Positions 7,947-18,100 of a stretch of 64,000 nt of DNA are shown piece after piece. The DNA lies in NCBI GenBank assembly GCA_019119335.1, contig DWXF01000025.1, positions 1-64,000 of the forward strand, read 5' to 3'. A program made the translations under genes and the position numbers. Each line of letters opens with the position of its first letter. Position 1 is the stretch's first letter. The notes beneath the pieces were generated by a model. It was given only the letters and a program-made list of their open reading frames with translations. It had not been told where the DNA came from and ran no database searches. Source of the stretch: Candidatus Flavonifractor merdavium (GTDB lineage Bacteria > Bacillota > Clostridia > Oscillospirales > Oscillospiraceae).

Positions 7947-10538
7947 TCAGCTATTCATTCTGGCTCGCAGGTCCGTGGGCGAAGTGGTGATGGCATCGTA
8001 CTCCTTGGGCGATACATGTACTGCGATGGGAACATGGTTGTGGCCGATGCAGAGAAGCCCCTCTCCACGGTGGAAGCGGGTGATCATCTTGGTCTCTTCC
8101 TCGGTGAGATTCAAGACCTTTTGAATGAGCCGGGCCTCCTGCTCCTCCATCTGCATGACCATCTTAATGCGACAGCTGTCCAGGATGCTCTTGCCGTACT
8201 TGCCGCCATCCAGCGCCATCATATCGGCCATGCCCTGGGAGGTAACGCCGGCAATGCCGCCCTGGGAGCGAATGAGCTTTACCATGCGCACCGTATAGTC
8301 GGCAGCCAACGGATTGGAGTGGGCGCCCACCAGCTTCCACAGCTCGTCTGAGAGCAGGGCGGTACCCACATCGCCGTTTTGGAGGATGATGTCCGTGGCA
8401 AATCCGGTGGCCGCATAGACCCATGGGAGCATCAGATCGTCAGGCAGACCGGACAAGTCGATGACGGTATAGGGGTTATCTGGGTCGATGTTGCACGGGC
8501 CGCCCATGGAGATGGCGGAGCCGGATACATACCGTGTCAGTACCGTCGCCAGATGTTCTGTCTGGGGTTTGGACATGAGAACGTCATACCAATCCTTGAT
8601 GACGGGCATTCGTTTGGGCGTCACGCCGTCCTCCTCAAACACAGAGGCATTGTCGAAGGTGATCCCGAAATTGTTGTAGCACTCGATCAACGCGGCATCA
8701 ATGTAGGCTCTGTCCTCCTCGGTCAGATTTTTCTTATTCAGCGAGTACCATCCGGTGAGCCAGGACACTTTCTCAGCCATCAGGGAATCGTGGCGCAGGC
8801 CTTTGGTACGGGCATTATAGGGGTCGTCCCGAAAGCGTCGAATGTCCATCAGGCCAATACTGTCATCGGAAGACGGACCCAGCTTGATGTACTGGCCGCC
8901 CAGAGCCTCACAGAGCGGGATATATTCGTGTCCTTTTTCCGGGACAATATAGATTACCTTGCGCTGCTGCTCCCTCACGCGCTTTCCAATGCACTGGAGG
9001 AGAACGGATTTGCCGGCGCCGGTATTGCCAAAACCTGCGAAATTGCCGTTGGTGTATTTGTAGTCGTCATAGAAGTCCAGGAATACCGGGGAACGGTTGT
9101 ATAGATTCAGGCCGAGGAAAATGCCTTTCTGGTCGCTCAACTCAAAAGACGCAAAGGGGAACGATGCTGCCACGCCGGAAGTCAAGGCGTTACGGCGGCT
9201 CTTGCGTTCAATGTCAGGGTCAGAGATCAGCAGCGGAAGGAAAGAGAGAAACGCCTGCTCATGTTTGTACTCACACCGCTTGGCCAGCATATCGGAGGCC
9301 ACGCACAGCGTTTCCACCGCGGTCATGCGCTGTTCCAGAGTGTCCGGATCGTCGGCAATCACTTCGATCAGAGTGTGCATATAGTAAAAGTCCTGCCCCT
9401 CTCGGTTCATCCCCTCCTTTAGGTAAAGCCCGGCGCCGATGGCGTCCCCCAGCTCCTCAAAGTCTTGGCGGGTATCACCCACGTCCCGCATTCGGGAGCG
9501 ATTGATCATAGTGGTCTGTCCGATGGCATTGACCGTCTTTTCCCGGGGCTGCTTGACCAGCTGGAAACTCAGACTGACGCCTTCACCAGCTTCGATCAAA
9601 GAGGTGAGCCAGCCCTTTCCCACAACGGTGGAGTAACCGTAGCCGCTGATATAGAGGTATGCGTGATAGACCCCATCCAGCAAAAGATAATCGGCGTGGT
9701 GGGTGTCTATGTCCGGCGGTGCGATCAGGTCCGGAATCGTTGTAGCGCCGGCTTCCAGACGGGATAGTGGGGAAATCGTCTTGTTCCTGGAGAACAGCTT
9801 CCGCTTCTTCTTTCCGGATGGCGCTGCGGCCTCTGTTTCCAGGGCTTTGAGCGTGTCCTCGTCATAGATGCCATGTACCATTCCCAGCATATCAAATACG
9901 CCATCCGGGAGGCGGATGTGCTGGGAGGTATGCTTATTGATGATCTTATAGAACAAATCCAGAATGAAATTATCTGCGTATTCAGGCTCCAGAACGGCAA
10001 CGCCACATCGGTCCAGATACCTTCGGGCGACTTCTGCCTTTTCATTGAGCACCGCGGCGATCGCCTCCGGAGTGTGGTCCGCTGCTTTCATGGAAGGGTC
10101 ATAGGAAAAGGACAGAAAGAAGCGATGGGTAAGTGCCTCACGCTTTACCAGCTGCGGCACATATTCGATGCTCTCCTCCAGCATGGCGCGGCACCGTTCG
10201 TTGGTCTCTTGTTCCAGATAGCCCTTCAGAAGCTTCAAGTAGCCGTTCAGATCAAAGGGTTGCGTCAGGACGTTGATTTGAAGATTGGCCGGAGCGATTT
10301 TCAGGTAGGCGGCAAAATCCTCAATGGCAGCGCTTTTGTCCATACTGGACATGGTATAGAAATTGACGGGAAGCAGCTCCAGGACTTTGACAAACCGCTT
10401 GTCCCGGGTGACGACCACACCCTGGACAATATCTTTGATGGGGAGCCATGCCTGGATGCTCCCTTCATAGGCTCCGCTGCGGTCACTGACGCCCGTGACG
10501 GAACCACCGAAGATAACGTTTTTCAAATTCATGCGCAT
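7947..10538 (-). CDS. virB4: VirB4-family conjugative type IV secretion ATPase
   Basis: 863 residues, the usual length of VirB4/TraE ATPases. Walker A NTGAGKSVLLQ lies near residue 500 and a Walker B-like LLSDELWKLVG near 728; the C-terminal HerA/FtsK-type ATPase follows an N-terminal CagE_TrbE-like half. VirB4 is the essential motor of the conjugation channel, associated with the inner face of the membrane. The start (ATG 10538, alternative ATG 10532) lies inside the end of the PrgI gene, an overlap of about 56 bases. The prgI-virB4 order is the standard arrangement in Gram-positive ICEs. Confidence 0.93.
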   Translation of the reverse strand: MRMNLKNVIFGGSVTGVSDRSGAYEGSIQAWLPIKDIVQGVVVTRDKRFVKVLELLPVNFYTMSSMDKSAAIEDFAAYLKIAPANLQINVLTQPFDLNGYLKLLKGYLEQETNERCRAMLEESIEYVPQLVKREALTHRFFLSFSYDPSMKAADHTPEAIAAVLNEKAEVARRYLDRCGVAVLEPEYADNFILDLFYKIINKHTSQHIRLPDGVFDMLGMVHGIYDEDTLKALETEAAAPSGKKKRKLFSRNKTISPLSRLEAGATTIPDLIAPPDIDTHHADYLLLDGVYHAYLYISGYGYSTVVGKGWLTSLIEAGEGVSLSFQLVKQPREKTVNAIGQTTMINRSRMRDVGDTRQDFEELGDAIGAGLYLKEGMNREGQDFYYMHTLIEVIADDPDTLEQRMTAVETLCVASDMLAKRCEYKHEQAFLSFLPLLISDPDIERKSRRNALTSGVAASFPFASFELSDQKGIFLGLNLYNRSPVFLDFYDDYKYTNGNFAGFGNTGAGKSVLLQCIGKRVREQQRKVIYIVPEKGHEYIPLCEALGGQYIKLGPSSDDSIGLMDIRRFRDDPYNARTKGLRHDSLMAEKVSWLTGWYSLNKKNLTEEDRAYIDAALIECYNNFGITFDNASVFEEDGVTPKRMPVIKDWYDVLMSKPQTEHLATVLTRYVSGSAISMGGPCNIDPDNPYTVIDLSGLPDDLMLPWVYAATGFATDIILQNGDVGTALLSDELWKLVGAHSNPLAADYTVRMVKLIRSQGGIAGVTSQGMADMMALDGGKYGKSILDSCRIKMVMQMEEQEARLIQKVLNLTEEETKMITRFHRGEGLLCIGHNHVPIAVHVSPKEYDAITTSPTDLRARMNS

Positions 10539-10836
10539 TCACCTCTCCACGATAGGTCAGGACACGGCGCTGACGGCGCCAGTTCCACCAAATTCTCAGA
10601 TAGCGGGTCAGGCTGTCATCCTTCAGTCCAATCAGGGCAAACCCGACCGTCGGCACCAGCAGACACAGCGTAATGATGATCTTCCAGGTAATCTCAAACG
10701 GAAGAAATGCGGTGCAAAATGCCAGCACCGGCAGGCCCAGGATCACCGCCTCGATGGCGTTTCGGATCTCAAAAAGCCCGAACAGCTTTCCAGCGTCGGT
10801 GTAATTGACCGGAATATAATAAGTTTCAGAATCCAT
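10483..10836 (-). CDS. PrgI-family type IV secretion membrane protein (VirB3-like)
   Basis: 117 residues from ATG 10836, preceded by TAAGGAGG at 7 bases. The N-terminus YYIPVNYTDAGKLFGLFEIR and two adjacent membrane segments (about residues 25-70), followed by LRIWWNWRRQRRVLTYRGE, are typical for PrgI, the small inner-membrane component encoded just before virB4. It overlaps virB4 extensively, so translation of the two is probably coupled. Confidence 0.88.
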   Translation of the reverse strand: MDSETYYIPVNYTDAGKLFGLFEIRNAIEAVILGLPVLAFCTAFLPFEITWKIIITLCLLVPTVGFALIGLKDDSLTRYLRIWWNWRRQRRVLTYRGEVNAHEFEKRYLRWFRHGRQ

Positions 10837-11104
10837 ATTCGTCCTCCTTATTGGACATGGAAAACAACCAGGGGATGTGCTCCAGATCCTGTTCCAAATG
10901 AGCGAGCGCCGCCCGCCGAGAAGCAATGACCTCTGCAAAGGCACGGCGTATCATAGCCTCATGCCCGCTGCTTTGGCGCTCATGCTCCAATTCAATCTGG
11001 CTGATCAGTTGCCGGGAGACGCCGGCCGCCTTAGCCAGCTCCGCCTGTGATATGCCATAGCGCAGGCGGAGCTGACCCATCCAGCACACATGGTCCTCAA
11101 GCAT
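10826..11104 (-). CDS. XRE-family helix-turn-helix regulator
   Basis: 92 residues from ATG 11104, with AGGTGG upstream; a GTG at 11113 is possible but too close. Residues 15-40 (GISQAELAKAAGVSRQLISQ) form a clear Cro/CI-type helix-turn-helix. It lies inside the transfer operon, ten bases after the peptidase gene, and overlaps the PrgI start by 11 bases. Its probable job is autoregulation of the transfer genes; the target site is unknown. Confidence 0.85.
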   Translation of the reverse strand: MLEDHVCWMGQLRLRYGISQAELAKAAGVSRQLISQIELEHERQSSGHEAMIRRAFAEVIASRRAALAHLEQDLEHIPWLFSMSNKEDEYGF

Positions 11105-11113
11105 AAGGACCAC

Positions 11114-12358
11114 CTACTTGGACATGACCCAGAACGGGCCGCCGGAACCAGCCCGGCGGGATGCCTCGTTGGTGATGATGCCGAGCGCCCACTCCTGGTT
11201 GCTTCGCTTGACACTGGCTGGATCGGCCACCAGGATGTTGCCATCCTCCGTCACGCCGCGCAGGACAATGAAGTGACCGGAACTGGTAAAGTGGCCCTTT
11301 GTCATAATGGCTATGACCAGCTTGCCCTCCTGTAAGGCCTCCACCAGCTTTTTGCTGTTATTCCCGATGCCAGTCACAGTCAGGCCATAGTGTGCCCCGC
11401 CGTCCGGAATCAGGCTGTGGTAACTTCCGTTGCCCTCACAACGATAGCCGTTTTCTACCGACCACTGGGCCACATCATAGGGTGTGACTTTCTGATCTGT
11501 CAGAGAAGCCACCGCAATAGCGAGTGCAGTTGGGCCGCACCCGGCCTCACCGATTGTCCCGCTTTTGCCATACATTTTGTTGCCCCAGCGAGCGTCTGTC
11601 TGGTTGTAGTAAACGACCGGTGTCTCCGCGTCAGAAAATGTGATGTCTCCATAATCGGTGTTATAGTAGCCATCTCCATCGGTATCCTCGTAGGGCAAGT
11701 TCTGATCTTCGGTCAAGCTGGAATACAGCAGCGCTGCCCAGTCTTTTTCTTCCTGACTGAATCCTAGATGATCCATGTACTCTTCAGGTGTCATATCGCG
11801 TACGGAGATGTTCAAAATGCGATCAACCAATGAAGTGGAATAGGTAAGTCTGTCGTACATCAGATCTTCGATGGCGCTTTCATTCATGCTATATAGGTCC
11901 TGCTTGTACCGGACAGAGCCGATGGCCATGATCCAGTATTGATTGATGTTACCCATATCTTCGGTCACATCATAATCGTCATACAGGGGAGAGCCATCAG
12001 ACCAGAAATTGGGCAAAATATTGTTTACCAGGCGCTGGAGCACAGGTTCATGATATGCGTCAAGCTGTTGGTAGCGGCTGCCCAATTCCTCTGCGGATGC
12101 GGTAAAATCAATAATGTCCTGGTCTGAGGAACTACCATAGCCGAAAAGAATATTGGGAATTGCCGTAAAAATCAGCATTGGTACCAGGATCACAATAAAC
12201 AAAAGAATGATAAACAGTTTCAGAAGTTCCGGGAGAAAAGATTTTGCGGCTTCAAAGGCGGCGCCATAGACGCCGCCCGCAGCCGCTCCTCTCGCAATAT
12301 TGACCGCAGCCGAGGTTGCCCGGGCCACTTTTTGACCTGTGGAAGATTGTTTACTCAT
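11114..12358 (-). CDS. Membrane-anchored C39-like cysteine peptidase of the transfer apparatus
   Basis: 414 residues, start ATG 12358 with AAGGAG six bases upstream. One membrane segment lies around residues 45-70 (LLKLFIILLFIVILVPMLIF). After an extracellular linker, residues about 245-400 form a peptidase C39_2-type domain: YNQTDARWGNKMYG, the catalytic-cysteine motif EAGCGPTALA, a histidine in SGHFIVLRGV and VADP. In Tn916/Tn1549 relatives this position usually holds an NlpC/P60 or lysozyme-like wall hydrolase, so local wall opening for conjugation is inferred. It overlaps the TrbL-like gene by four bases (ATGA). Confidence 0.82.
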   Translation of the reverse strand: MSKQSSTGQKVARATSAAVNIARGAAAGGVYGAAFEAAKSFLPELLKLFIILLFIVILVPMLIFTAIPNILFGYGSSSDQDIIDFTASAEELGSRYQQLDAYHEPVLQRLVNNILPNFWSDGSPLYDDYDVTEDMGNINQYWIMAIGSVRYKQDLYSMNESAIEDLMYDRLTYSTSLVDRILNISVRDMTPEEYMDHLGFSQEEKDWAALLYSSLTEDQNLPYEDTDGDGYYNTDYGDITFSDAETPVVYYNQTDARWGNKMYGKSGTIGEAGCGPTALAIAVASLTDQKVTPYDVAQWSVENGYRCEGNGSYHSLIPDGGAHYGLTVTGIGNNSKKLVEALQEGKLVIAIMTKGHFTSSGHFIVLRGVTEDGNILVADPASVKRSNQEWALGIITNEASRRAGSGGPFWVMSK

Positions 12359-14649
12359 GGCTCACTCCTTTTTCTCCTCCTTTTCGATGATTGCCCCGTT
12401 CCACCTTGCATGGGCGGAGGCATCCCGCTCTTCATGCGGCGGGTGCCCTGGTTCGTTTGCGGGGGTTCTTTGGTTCCTTTGGGAGCCGTTCCTGCTGTTG
12501 CAGGGGGAGGCGTCTGCGGCTTCATCTGGGGTGTTCCCGAACCGCTGGGTCTCCGCGTTCCTGCTGTTCCAGTCGAGGACATGCCAGCTCCAGCGGCGGG
12601 GAACTCGCGTCCGGGAACAGGCATACTTCCTGCTGTTCCAGACGGAGGACCGGCATGACCGCTTGAGGGGTGAGCAGCTCCTGCCGCTCCAGGCGCCACC
12701 CGCTCTGTGCCACGGGCAGACTGTCGTGTGGGGACTGTGGAATCGCTTCCTGCTGTTCCGGTCATTCGGACCTCCGTAACAGATGGGGCAGACCCACTGA
12801 CGACCGGCCTAGTTCCTGCCATTCCGCCAGAAGGACTGTTTATACCAGAATGGCCTGTGTCTACCAAGGTTGTCTGCGTTCCTGCGGTTCCAGAGGTAGC
12901 GTTTCCTTCCACCGGCCTTTGTCCCCCAACCGGGGGTCGAGTTGGCTTCACGCCGGTAGCCGACGCACCAATTCCCACGTCTCTGCTGGTGCCCCGCGAG
13001 GGAGGAATCTCAGAAGATGCGTGTGGCTTTCCGCTTTCTCCTCCGCCGACACCTGGCGGCTGTGGGATTTTGGGGGTCCGGTCCTGTTGGAGCGATGGAG
13101 GATCCCGCACCGTTTCATGGGTGCTTTCATGCGAGGTGTGTTCGTCTCGCTTGTCAACGGCCATTCCTGCTGCTGCCAAAGACATCCGTGTACCAGTCCT
13201 GGATACAGTTCCGTCAGGCGAGGGAGCACCCCCAGTGCCACGCGCAGACATTGTAATAGAGGGTCTTGGCGTTCTGTCCCGCTCTCCCGGATGATCCATG
13301 CGCCCCATGGTTCCTTCCTCGTTGATCCCTTCGGCCCGGTTGAATGCAGCGGTATAGGACTTTGCCGCTTGACCGCCTGCCCGGACCTCTGGAGGAACAG
13401 CGCTGCGTCTGGCTCCATGCGTATGGACTGTGGGGCTCTTGCTGTCCCCTGGGCGGCCAGCCGAAGAATCCATCGCGGCAATACGTCCATTTTCGGGCAA
13501 ACCTGGGTCCGTTTGAATCGTAGGGTCTTGAGTTGCCTGTCTTGCGGCAAATGCTCCGCTTTGAACTGTGGAATAGGACTCGGCTTGTGTTCCTGCCTGC
13601 TGACCTGCAACGAAAGAAGCGGCAGGAGCAGCGGCGCCGCCTGGCCCGCCTCCGGAAGGCGGAGCAGAGGGTGGCGGTGGCGGGGGAGGTGGCGGTGCGT
13701 ACGGATTCGTGCGGGGGCCAGAATATCCGCTGCCGGAACCCCCGCTCTTAGCGTGCTTACCGCCGGCGGAATTACCGGCAGCTTTCGCAATGGAGTTTCC
13801 AATTCCTTTGACAACTGCATAGGTTACCATTCCTGGCAGGCCGCGGCCAAGTCCGTCGCCGGTAATGGCAGGATTCAGGCCCATTCGGGTAATGATCCCG
13901 TCTATTTTTCTGGCAACCCTGGCAATTCCTACGATCAGAAGCATCCATGGCAGCACTGCCACTCCGCTGGGCATATAGCCCAAGGCAGATATGAGCAGCT
14001 TCAGGAAGATGACGTTCATCACCATCATCACACACATGGAGCCGAACATCCTGCACCAGCCCTTGAAGATGTCTTCTGTATTTTTGCTACCCCCCATGCC
14101 AAAAGCCAAGGGGGACAGCAAAACCAGAATGGCTGTGACGACATACCGCTCCGCAACCTCGAAGCACAGCTTTACAAACTGCCACATGATGACAAATCCA
14201 ACAATGATAATCAGCAGCCAGGAAGCACCAAGATCAAAATTGTTTTCGTCCGGTATGGTAATCGTAACACTGGAAGGGACCTGCAGCAGGGAAATCACCT
14301 GCGCCGAGATCCCGAGGCCAATATCACAGATCTGCTGGCTCGCCAGAAGCAGAAAGCCAAACACAAACGTTCTGGTAAACAGAAGTTTGGGATCTTCCCC
14401 CTCGAAGCCAAGCCCTGTTGCCATGCTTTTTGTAGCCTGGAAAACCAAATTTCCCAACAAAAGTGCCCAGCCGACCGCAATGACAATACTTAATATATCG
14501 TCGGTAACAGGGGCCACCTGACGGAAATAGTCAAGGTCCATCTGGAAAACATTCAACAAGGAATTTGCGATATACTGGACAATTTCAAGACATAGGCCGT
14601 AAATCCATTGGATAAAGCCCTTAAAAATACCTTCAAGGATGGCTCTCAC
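12355..14649 (-). CDS. TrbL/VirB6-like conjugation membrane protein with long disordered tail
   Basis: 764 residues. Residues 1 to about 290 contain several membrane segments (for example GWALLLGNLVFQ, LLIIIVGFVIMWQFV and MLLIVGIARVA), as in TrbL/VirB6-type polytopic channel components. From about 300 to the end is a tail rich in Gly, Pro, Ser, Thr with a polyproline stretch and many GTAGT-like units. The start is uncertain: the only near-cognate codon is GTG at 14649, but it overlaps AGGAGG; the ideal spacing points to an ATC codon two codons later. The gene follows the VirB2-like gene by 30 bases. Confidence 0.83.
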   Translation of the reverse strand: MRAILEGIFKGFIQWIYGLCLEIVQYIANSLLNVFQMDLDYFRQVAPVTDDILSIVIAVGWALLLGNLVFQATKSMATGLGFEGEDPKLLFTRTFVFGFLLLASQQICDIGLGISAQVISLLQVPSSVTITIPDENNFDLGASWLLIIIVGFVIMWQFVKLCFEVAERYVVTAILVLLSPLAFGMGGSKNTEDIFKGWCRMFGSMCVMMVMNVIFLKLLISALGYMPSGVAVLPWMLLIVGIARVARKIDGIITRMGLNPAITGDGLGRGLPGMVTYAVVKGIGNSIAKAAGNSAGGKHAKSGGSGSGYSGPRTNPYAPPPPPPPPPSAPPSGGGPGGAAAPAASFVAGQQAGTQAESYSTVQSGAFAARQATQDPTIQTDPGLPENGRIAAMDSSAGRPGDSKSPTVHTHGARRSAVPPEVRAGGQAAKSYTAAFNRAEGINEEGTMGRMDHPGERDRTPRPSITMSARGTGGAPSPDGTVSRTGTRMSLAAAGMAVDKRDEHTSHESTHETVRDPPSLQQDRTPKIPQPPGVGGGESGKPHASSEIPPSRGTSRDVGIGASATGVKPTRPPVGGQRPVEGNATSGTAGTQTTLVDTGHSGINSPSGGMAGTRPVVSGSAPSVTEVRMTGTAGSDSTVPTRQSARGTERVAPGAAGAAHPSSGHAGPPSGTAGSMPVPGREFPAAGAGMSSTGTAGTRRPSGSGTPQMKPQTPPPATAGTAPKGTKEPPQTNQGTRRMKSGMPPPMQGGTGQSSKRRRKRSEP

Positions 14650-14679
14650 CTCCTGTCCAACTCAAAGGCGCCGGATGGA

Positions 14680-15042
14680 TTACTGGATCGTTGCCAGGCC
14701 GTCGAACAGGGGGCGGACATAGGCCAGGAACGCACCCATACCATTGATGATGGCCCATGCGATCCAAATACGCTTGAGCCAGTCCCATGCCTGATCCGTC
14801 TTGTGCTGGTTGTTGGATACCTTGGCACCGATAACAGCAACAGCAGACATCAAGCCGGCCAGAACGGTGCTGATTCCTGCAATTTTGTTGTAAACATCTA
14901 CAATGATGCGGTTTGCCACAGTCCACATATCATCCACTGCAAACGCCGGTGTAACCATGCAGGCAACGGCCAGGACCAGCACCATCATCTGAACATAGTA
15001 ACGGGGAGCTTTCGGCCCGAGACGGGCCAGAAGTTTCTTCAT
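14680..15042 (-). CDS. VirB2-like small secreted membrane protein (candidate conjugative pilin)
   Basis: 120 residues. A signal peptide ends around residue 35 (AVACMVTPAFA, then VDD), followed by two hydrophobic segments (ISTVLAGLMSAVAVIGA and IWIAWAIINGMGAFLAYV). Size, topology and its place directly before the TrbL-like gene match TrbC/VirB2 pilin-type proteins, in ICEs often named DUF3852. AAGGAGG lies 8 bases before the start. It stands downstream of the adhesin terminator, so it probably begins a separate transcript of transfer genes. Confidence 0.72.
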   Translation of the reverse strand: MKKLLARLGPKAPRYYVQMMVLVLAVACMVTPAFAVDDMWTVANRIIVDVYNKIAGISTVLAGLMSAVAVIGAKVSNNQHKTDQAWDWLKRIWIAWAIINGMGAFLAYVRPLFDGLATIQ

Positions 15043-15080
15043 AGGGCATTCCTCCTTGGGATATAAAAGACATTCTTTTC

Positions 15081-15114
15081 AAAAGAGCGGGCGGCTTTTG
15101 AAAGCCGCCCGCTC
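15081..15114 (-). terminator. Intrinsic terminator of the giant adhesin gene
   Basis: A perfect inverted repeat (GAGCGGGCGGCTTT at 15085-15098, complement at 15101-15114) lies just after the adhesin stop codon. TTTT follows on the minus strand. It separates the surface module from the conjugation genes. Confidence 0.88.
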
Positions 15115-15122
15115 CGGACTAC

Positions 15123-18100
15123 TTAGTAGCCAGTTTTGGGAAGATTGGGCTGGTTGAGCTTCAAGATGATCGTGATCCATGCGGCACGGCCGGTCTCCCA
15201 CTGGCTCATATACTGACCGCCAGCATCGGCCCGGTTGACCACTTGATACCCGTTGGCCAGGCTCCCGCTCGTCTGGATGGTGACCGTGGGCTTTACAACA
15301 GAGGCAAAGCCAGCCGGTACCTTGCCAAACTCCAAGCGTACATCAGTGATCACTTCTCCCTGCATCAGCGAAACAGCGGTCAGATCAAAGGCATAGTTGT
15401 TCGTGCTGAGCAGATTGGTCGCGAGCACTCGGTAGTCGTTGTAGTTGGTCTTATAGGTGATACGGTAGTTGAGACGGGTGTTGTAGGTGCCTGTTGTAAT
15501 GGTCTTTACGGTGGAACAGTCGGTGGGGAAACGGTCGTGAAGATAGAAGTTCTCCAGGGCCACGTTGGAGTTGTTTGCTACGGTGAGGTCATATCGCATG
15601 GAGTCACCGGCAAGCAGCTGCTTATTTCCGGTCTTGGTGACCGTCACCTTCAGGTTGGCAGGTTTGTCATAAGCTGCAATTTTGATAATTTGGCCCGCAT
15701 ATTCCAGAGTCACATCATGGACGGTGGGATCAATCTGGTAATAGGCCGGTGCAGTGACCTCTCGAATTTTATAGCGCGTCAAGGGAAGCGGCTTGGAAGC
15801 GGCCACACCACGGGCATCCGTTGTGATGTAGTCAACCACTTTACCACTTCGCTCATTGATGATCTCGTAGACTGCGCCCTTGAGCGGAGTACCGGCCGGG
15901 TCTCCTGTGACGGGGTTTGCCTCAGCTGCGTACTTATAAATTTGGATCTGACCGGTAATGGCCTCATTGACCCATTCAATCTCAGCTGTGCGGCCGGGCC
16001 GGACATAAACGGTCTTGTATTCCTTGTCCAGAATGTAGCCCTCCGCAGCCTCCAGTTCCCGCAGATAAAATCGTCCGCTGGTATTAGCACCATCCGGCAG
16101 GTCCTCTGCGGTAATATAGACATAGCCGTTGTCATCGCTGGTAAATTCACCAATGGGGTTGCGGTCCTCGTCATAGAGGAGGAACTTCACGCCATAGATG
16201 CCTTCTCCGCTGGTGTCCACCTTATGGATCAGGATTCCGGACTTCGCCGCATTGGTTACGCGCAGGCTCGTCACCTTGCCATCCTTGACCTCAAAATAGT
16301 GGGGTGTGTCATCCAAAACAAAATCGGGATTTGCCTCGATCTCCAGCGCATAGTATGCGCCATCTTCCAATGCAAGGAATGCTCTTCCGTTGTCATCAGT
16401 GGTGATGGTGCCCACCAGAGCATCATCCATCCGCCGGATCTCAAAGGTCGTATCGGGAATACGCTCAGAAGTTTTGCTGGCATTGACCTTGATGATCTCC
16501 ACCCCGCCAACGGGGTCATTGTAGACCGTTATGGTCTGGGTGTCCCCCGGATTGATCACAACGGTCTGAGTGCGGGTCTCCTCATGGATGGTATAGCCGT
16601 CAATAGTCTTGGTTTCCGCCACGACCACTGTCCCGGTGAGCTCGGACAGAATGATTTGTCCATTCTTGTCCGTTCGGTACAGGCCCTTGCTGGACAAAGC
16701 GCCTCCCTCGGCATCCACATAGGAGCCGTCGGAGTAGGTGATTTCAAATTCCACGCCTTCCAGAGGCTTGCGGGTAACGGAATCCAGCTTGTTGATGATC
16801 AAGCCGCCCTTGGGCTGATTGCGGAACTCCAAAGTGACTGTTTGACCAGCCTGGATTTTCGCAGTCTGGGGGGTATCGTTCAGAAGGTACCCATCCTTTG
16901 CGATGGTTTCCTTGACGACCAGGGTCGTACCAGGGTCGATCCCTTCAATCAGGATGGTGCCCTGAGAGTCAGTGGTGAAATAGCCGTTGCCATCACCAAC
17001 AACAGTGCCATCGCTCTCCGTGACAAAGAACTGCACATCGGACAAGGGCTTGTGGGTCTTGCTGTCGATTTTCTTGATGAGCAGGCTGCCCTTCGGACTG
17101 TTGCCGAAATACAGCTCTACAACATCCTGGTCCTTACCGCTGATGTAGGCGGTCTGGGGTGCGGTGTCGATGACATGGCCGCTGTCACTGGCCAGTTCCT
17201 CTACAATGTAAGTGCCGGCCTTTAAGCCAGTGACCGTGAACGAGCCGTTTACACTCGTCTTATAGGTCCCGATGACCGTGCCGCCGGTTCCCGAGGTTCC
17301 GCTCAGGTATTTGACTTGGAACACAGCATTTGCAACGGGCTCTCCGGTCACCGAATCGTATTTGTAAACGATCAGCGCAGAGAGCGGGGTATTCTCAAAG
17401 ACGAGGGTTTTGGATGTTCCTGCCTCAATAAAGCACTCCTGCGTAGCCGGGTCCTTGATCTGGTATCCAGGGGCTGGCTCCAATTCAGTGACCTTGAACC
17501 ATCCGTCATTGACATTTTCCAGGACAATACGGCCGTCAGCATCGGTATAGTAGGTGCCCAGGTCGTTCAACTCGCCTGTCTCAGTGTTGTTGCTGCCATA
17601 CCAGATCTGGAATTTGGCTCCCTTGATGGGATCACCTGTGATGCTGTCGATCTTTTCGATGGTCAAAGACGGCTTTTTGTGGTTCTCGAAATAGATGTCG
17701 CTGTCCTTGTTGGGGTAGAGCGTGATGAGCTGACTGGGGGCGTCCAGCAGATAGGGCTCCGGGACACTCTTCTCGATGACTTCATACACGATGGGGAGCA
17801 GGTTCTCAAGTTTGGCAGTTCCATCCGGGCCAGTCTTAACTTCGGTGATAGTGCTTCCATCGGCTGCCTTGACCGTAAAAACGACGCCTTCCACCGGCTC
17901 GCCGGTATCAGCGTCGTTTTTGTGAATGGTCAGAGAAGGCCGGCGGTCGTTCTCCAGAACAATGGTGCTGGTCTGCCCAGGGAAAAGCTCCACATGATGT
18001 TCGGTGGTGTCAAGCAGGTGATCCTCCAAAGTAGCAGTCTCACGAACGGAGTAGACACCCGGCTCCAAATCAGAAATCAGGATCTCGCCGTTGGAATTGG

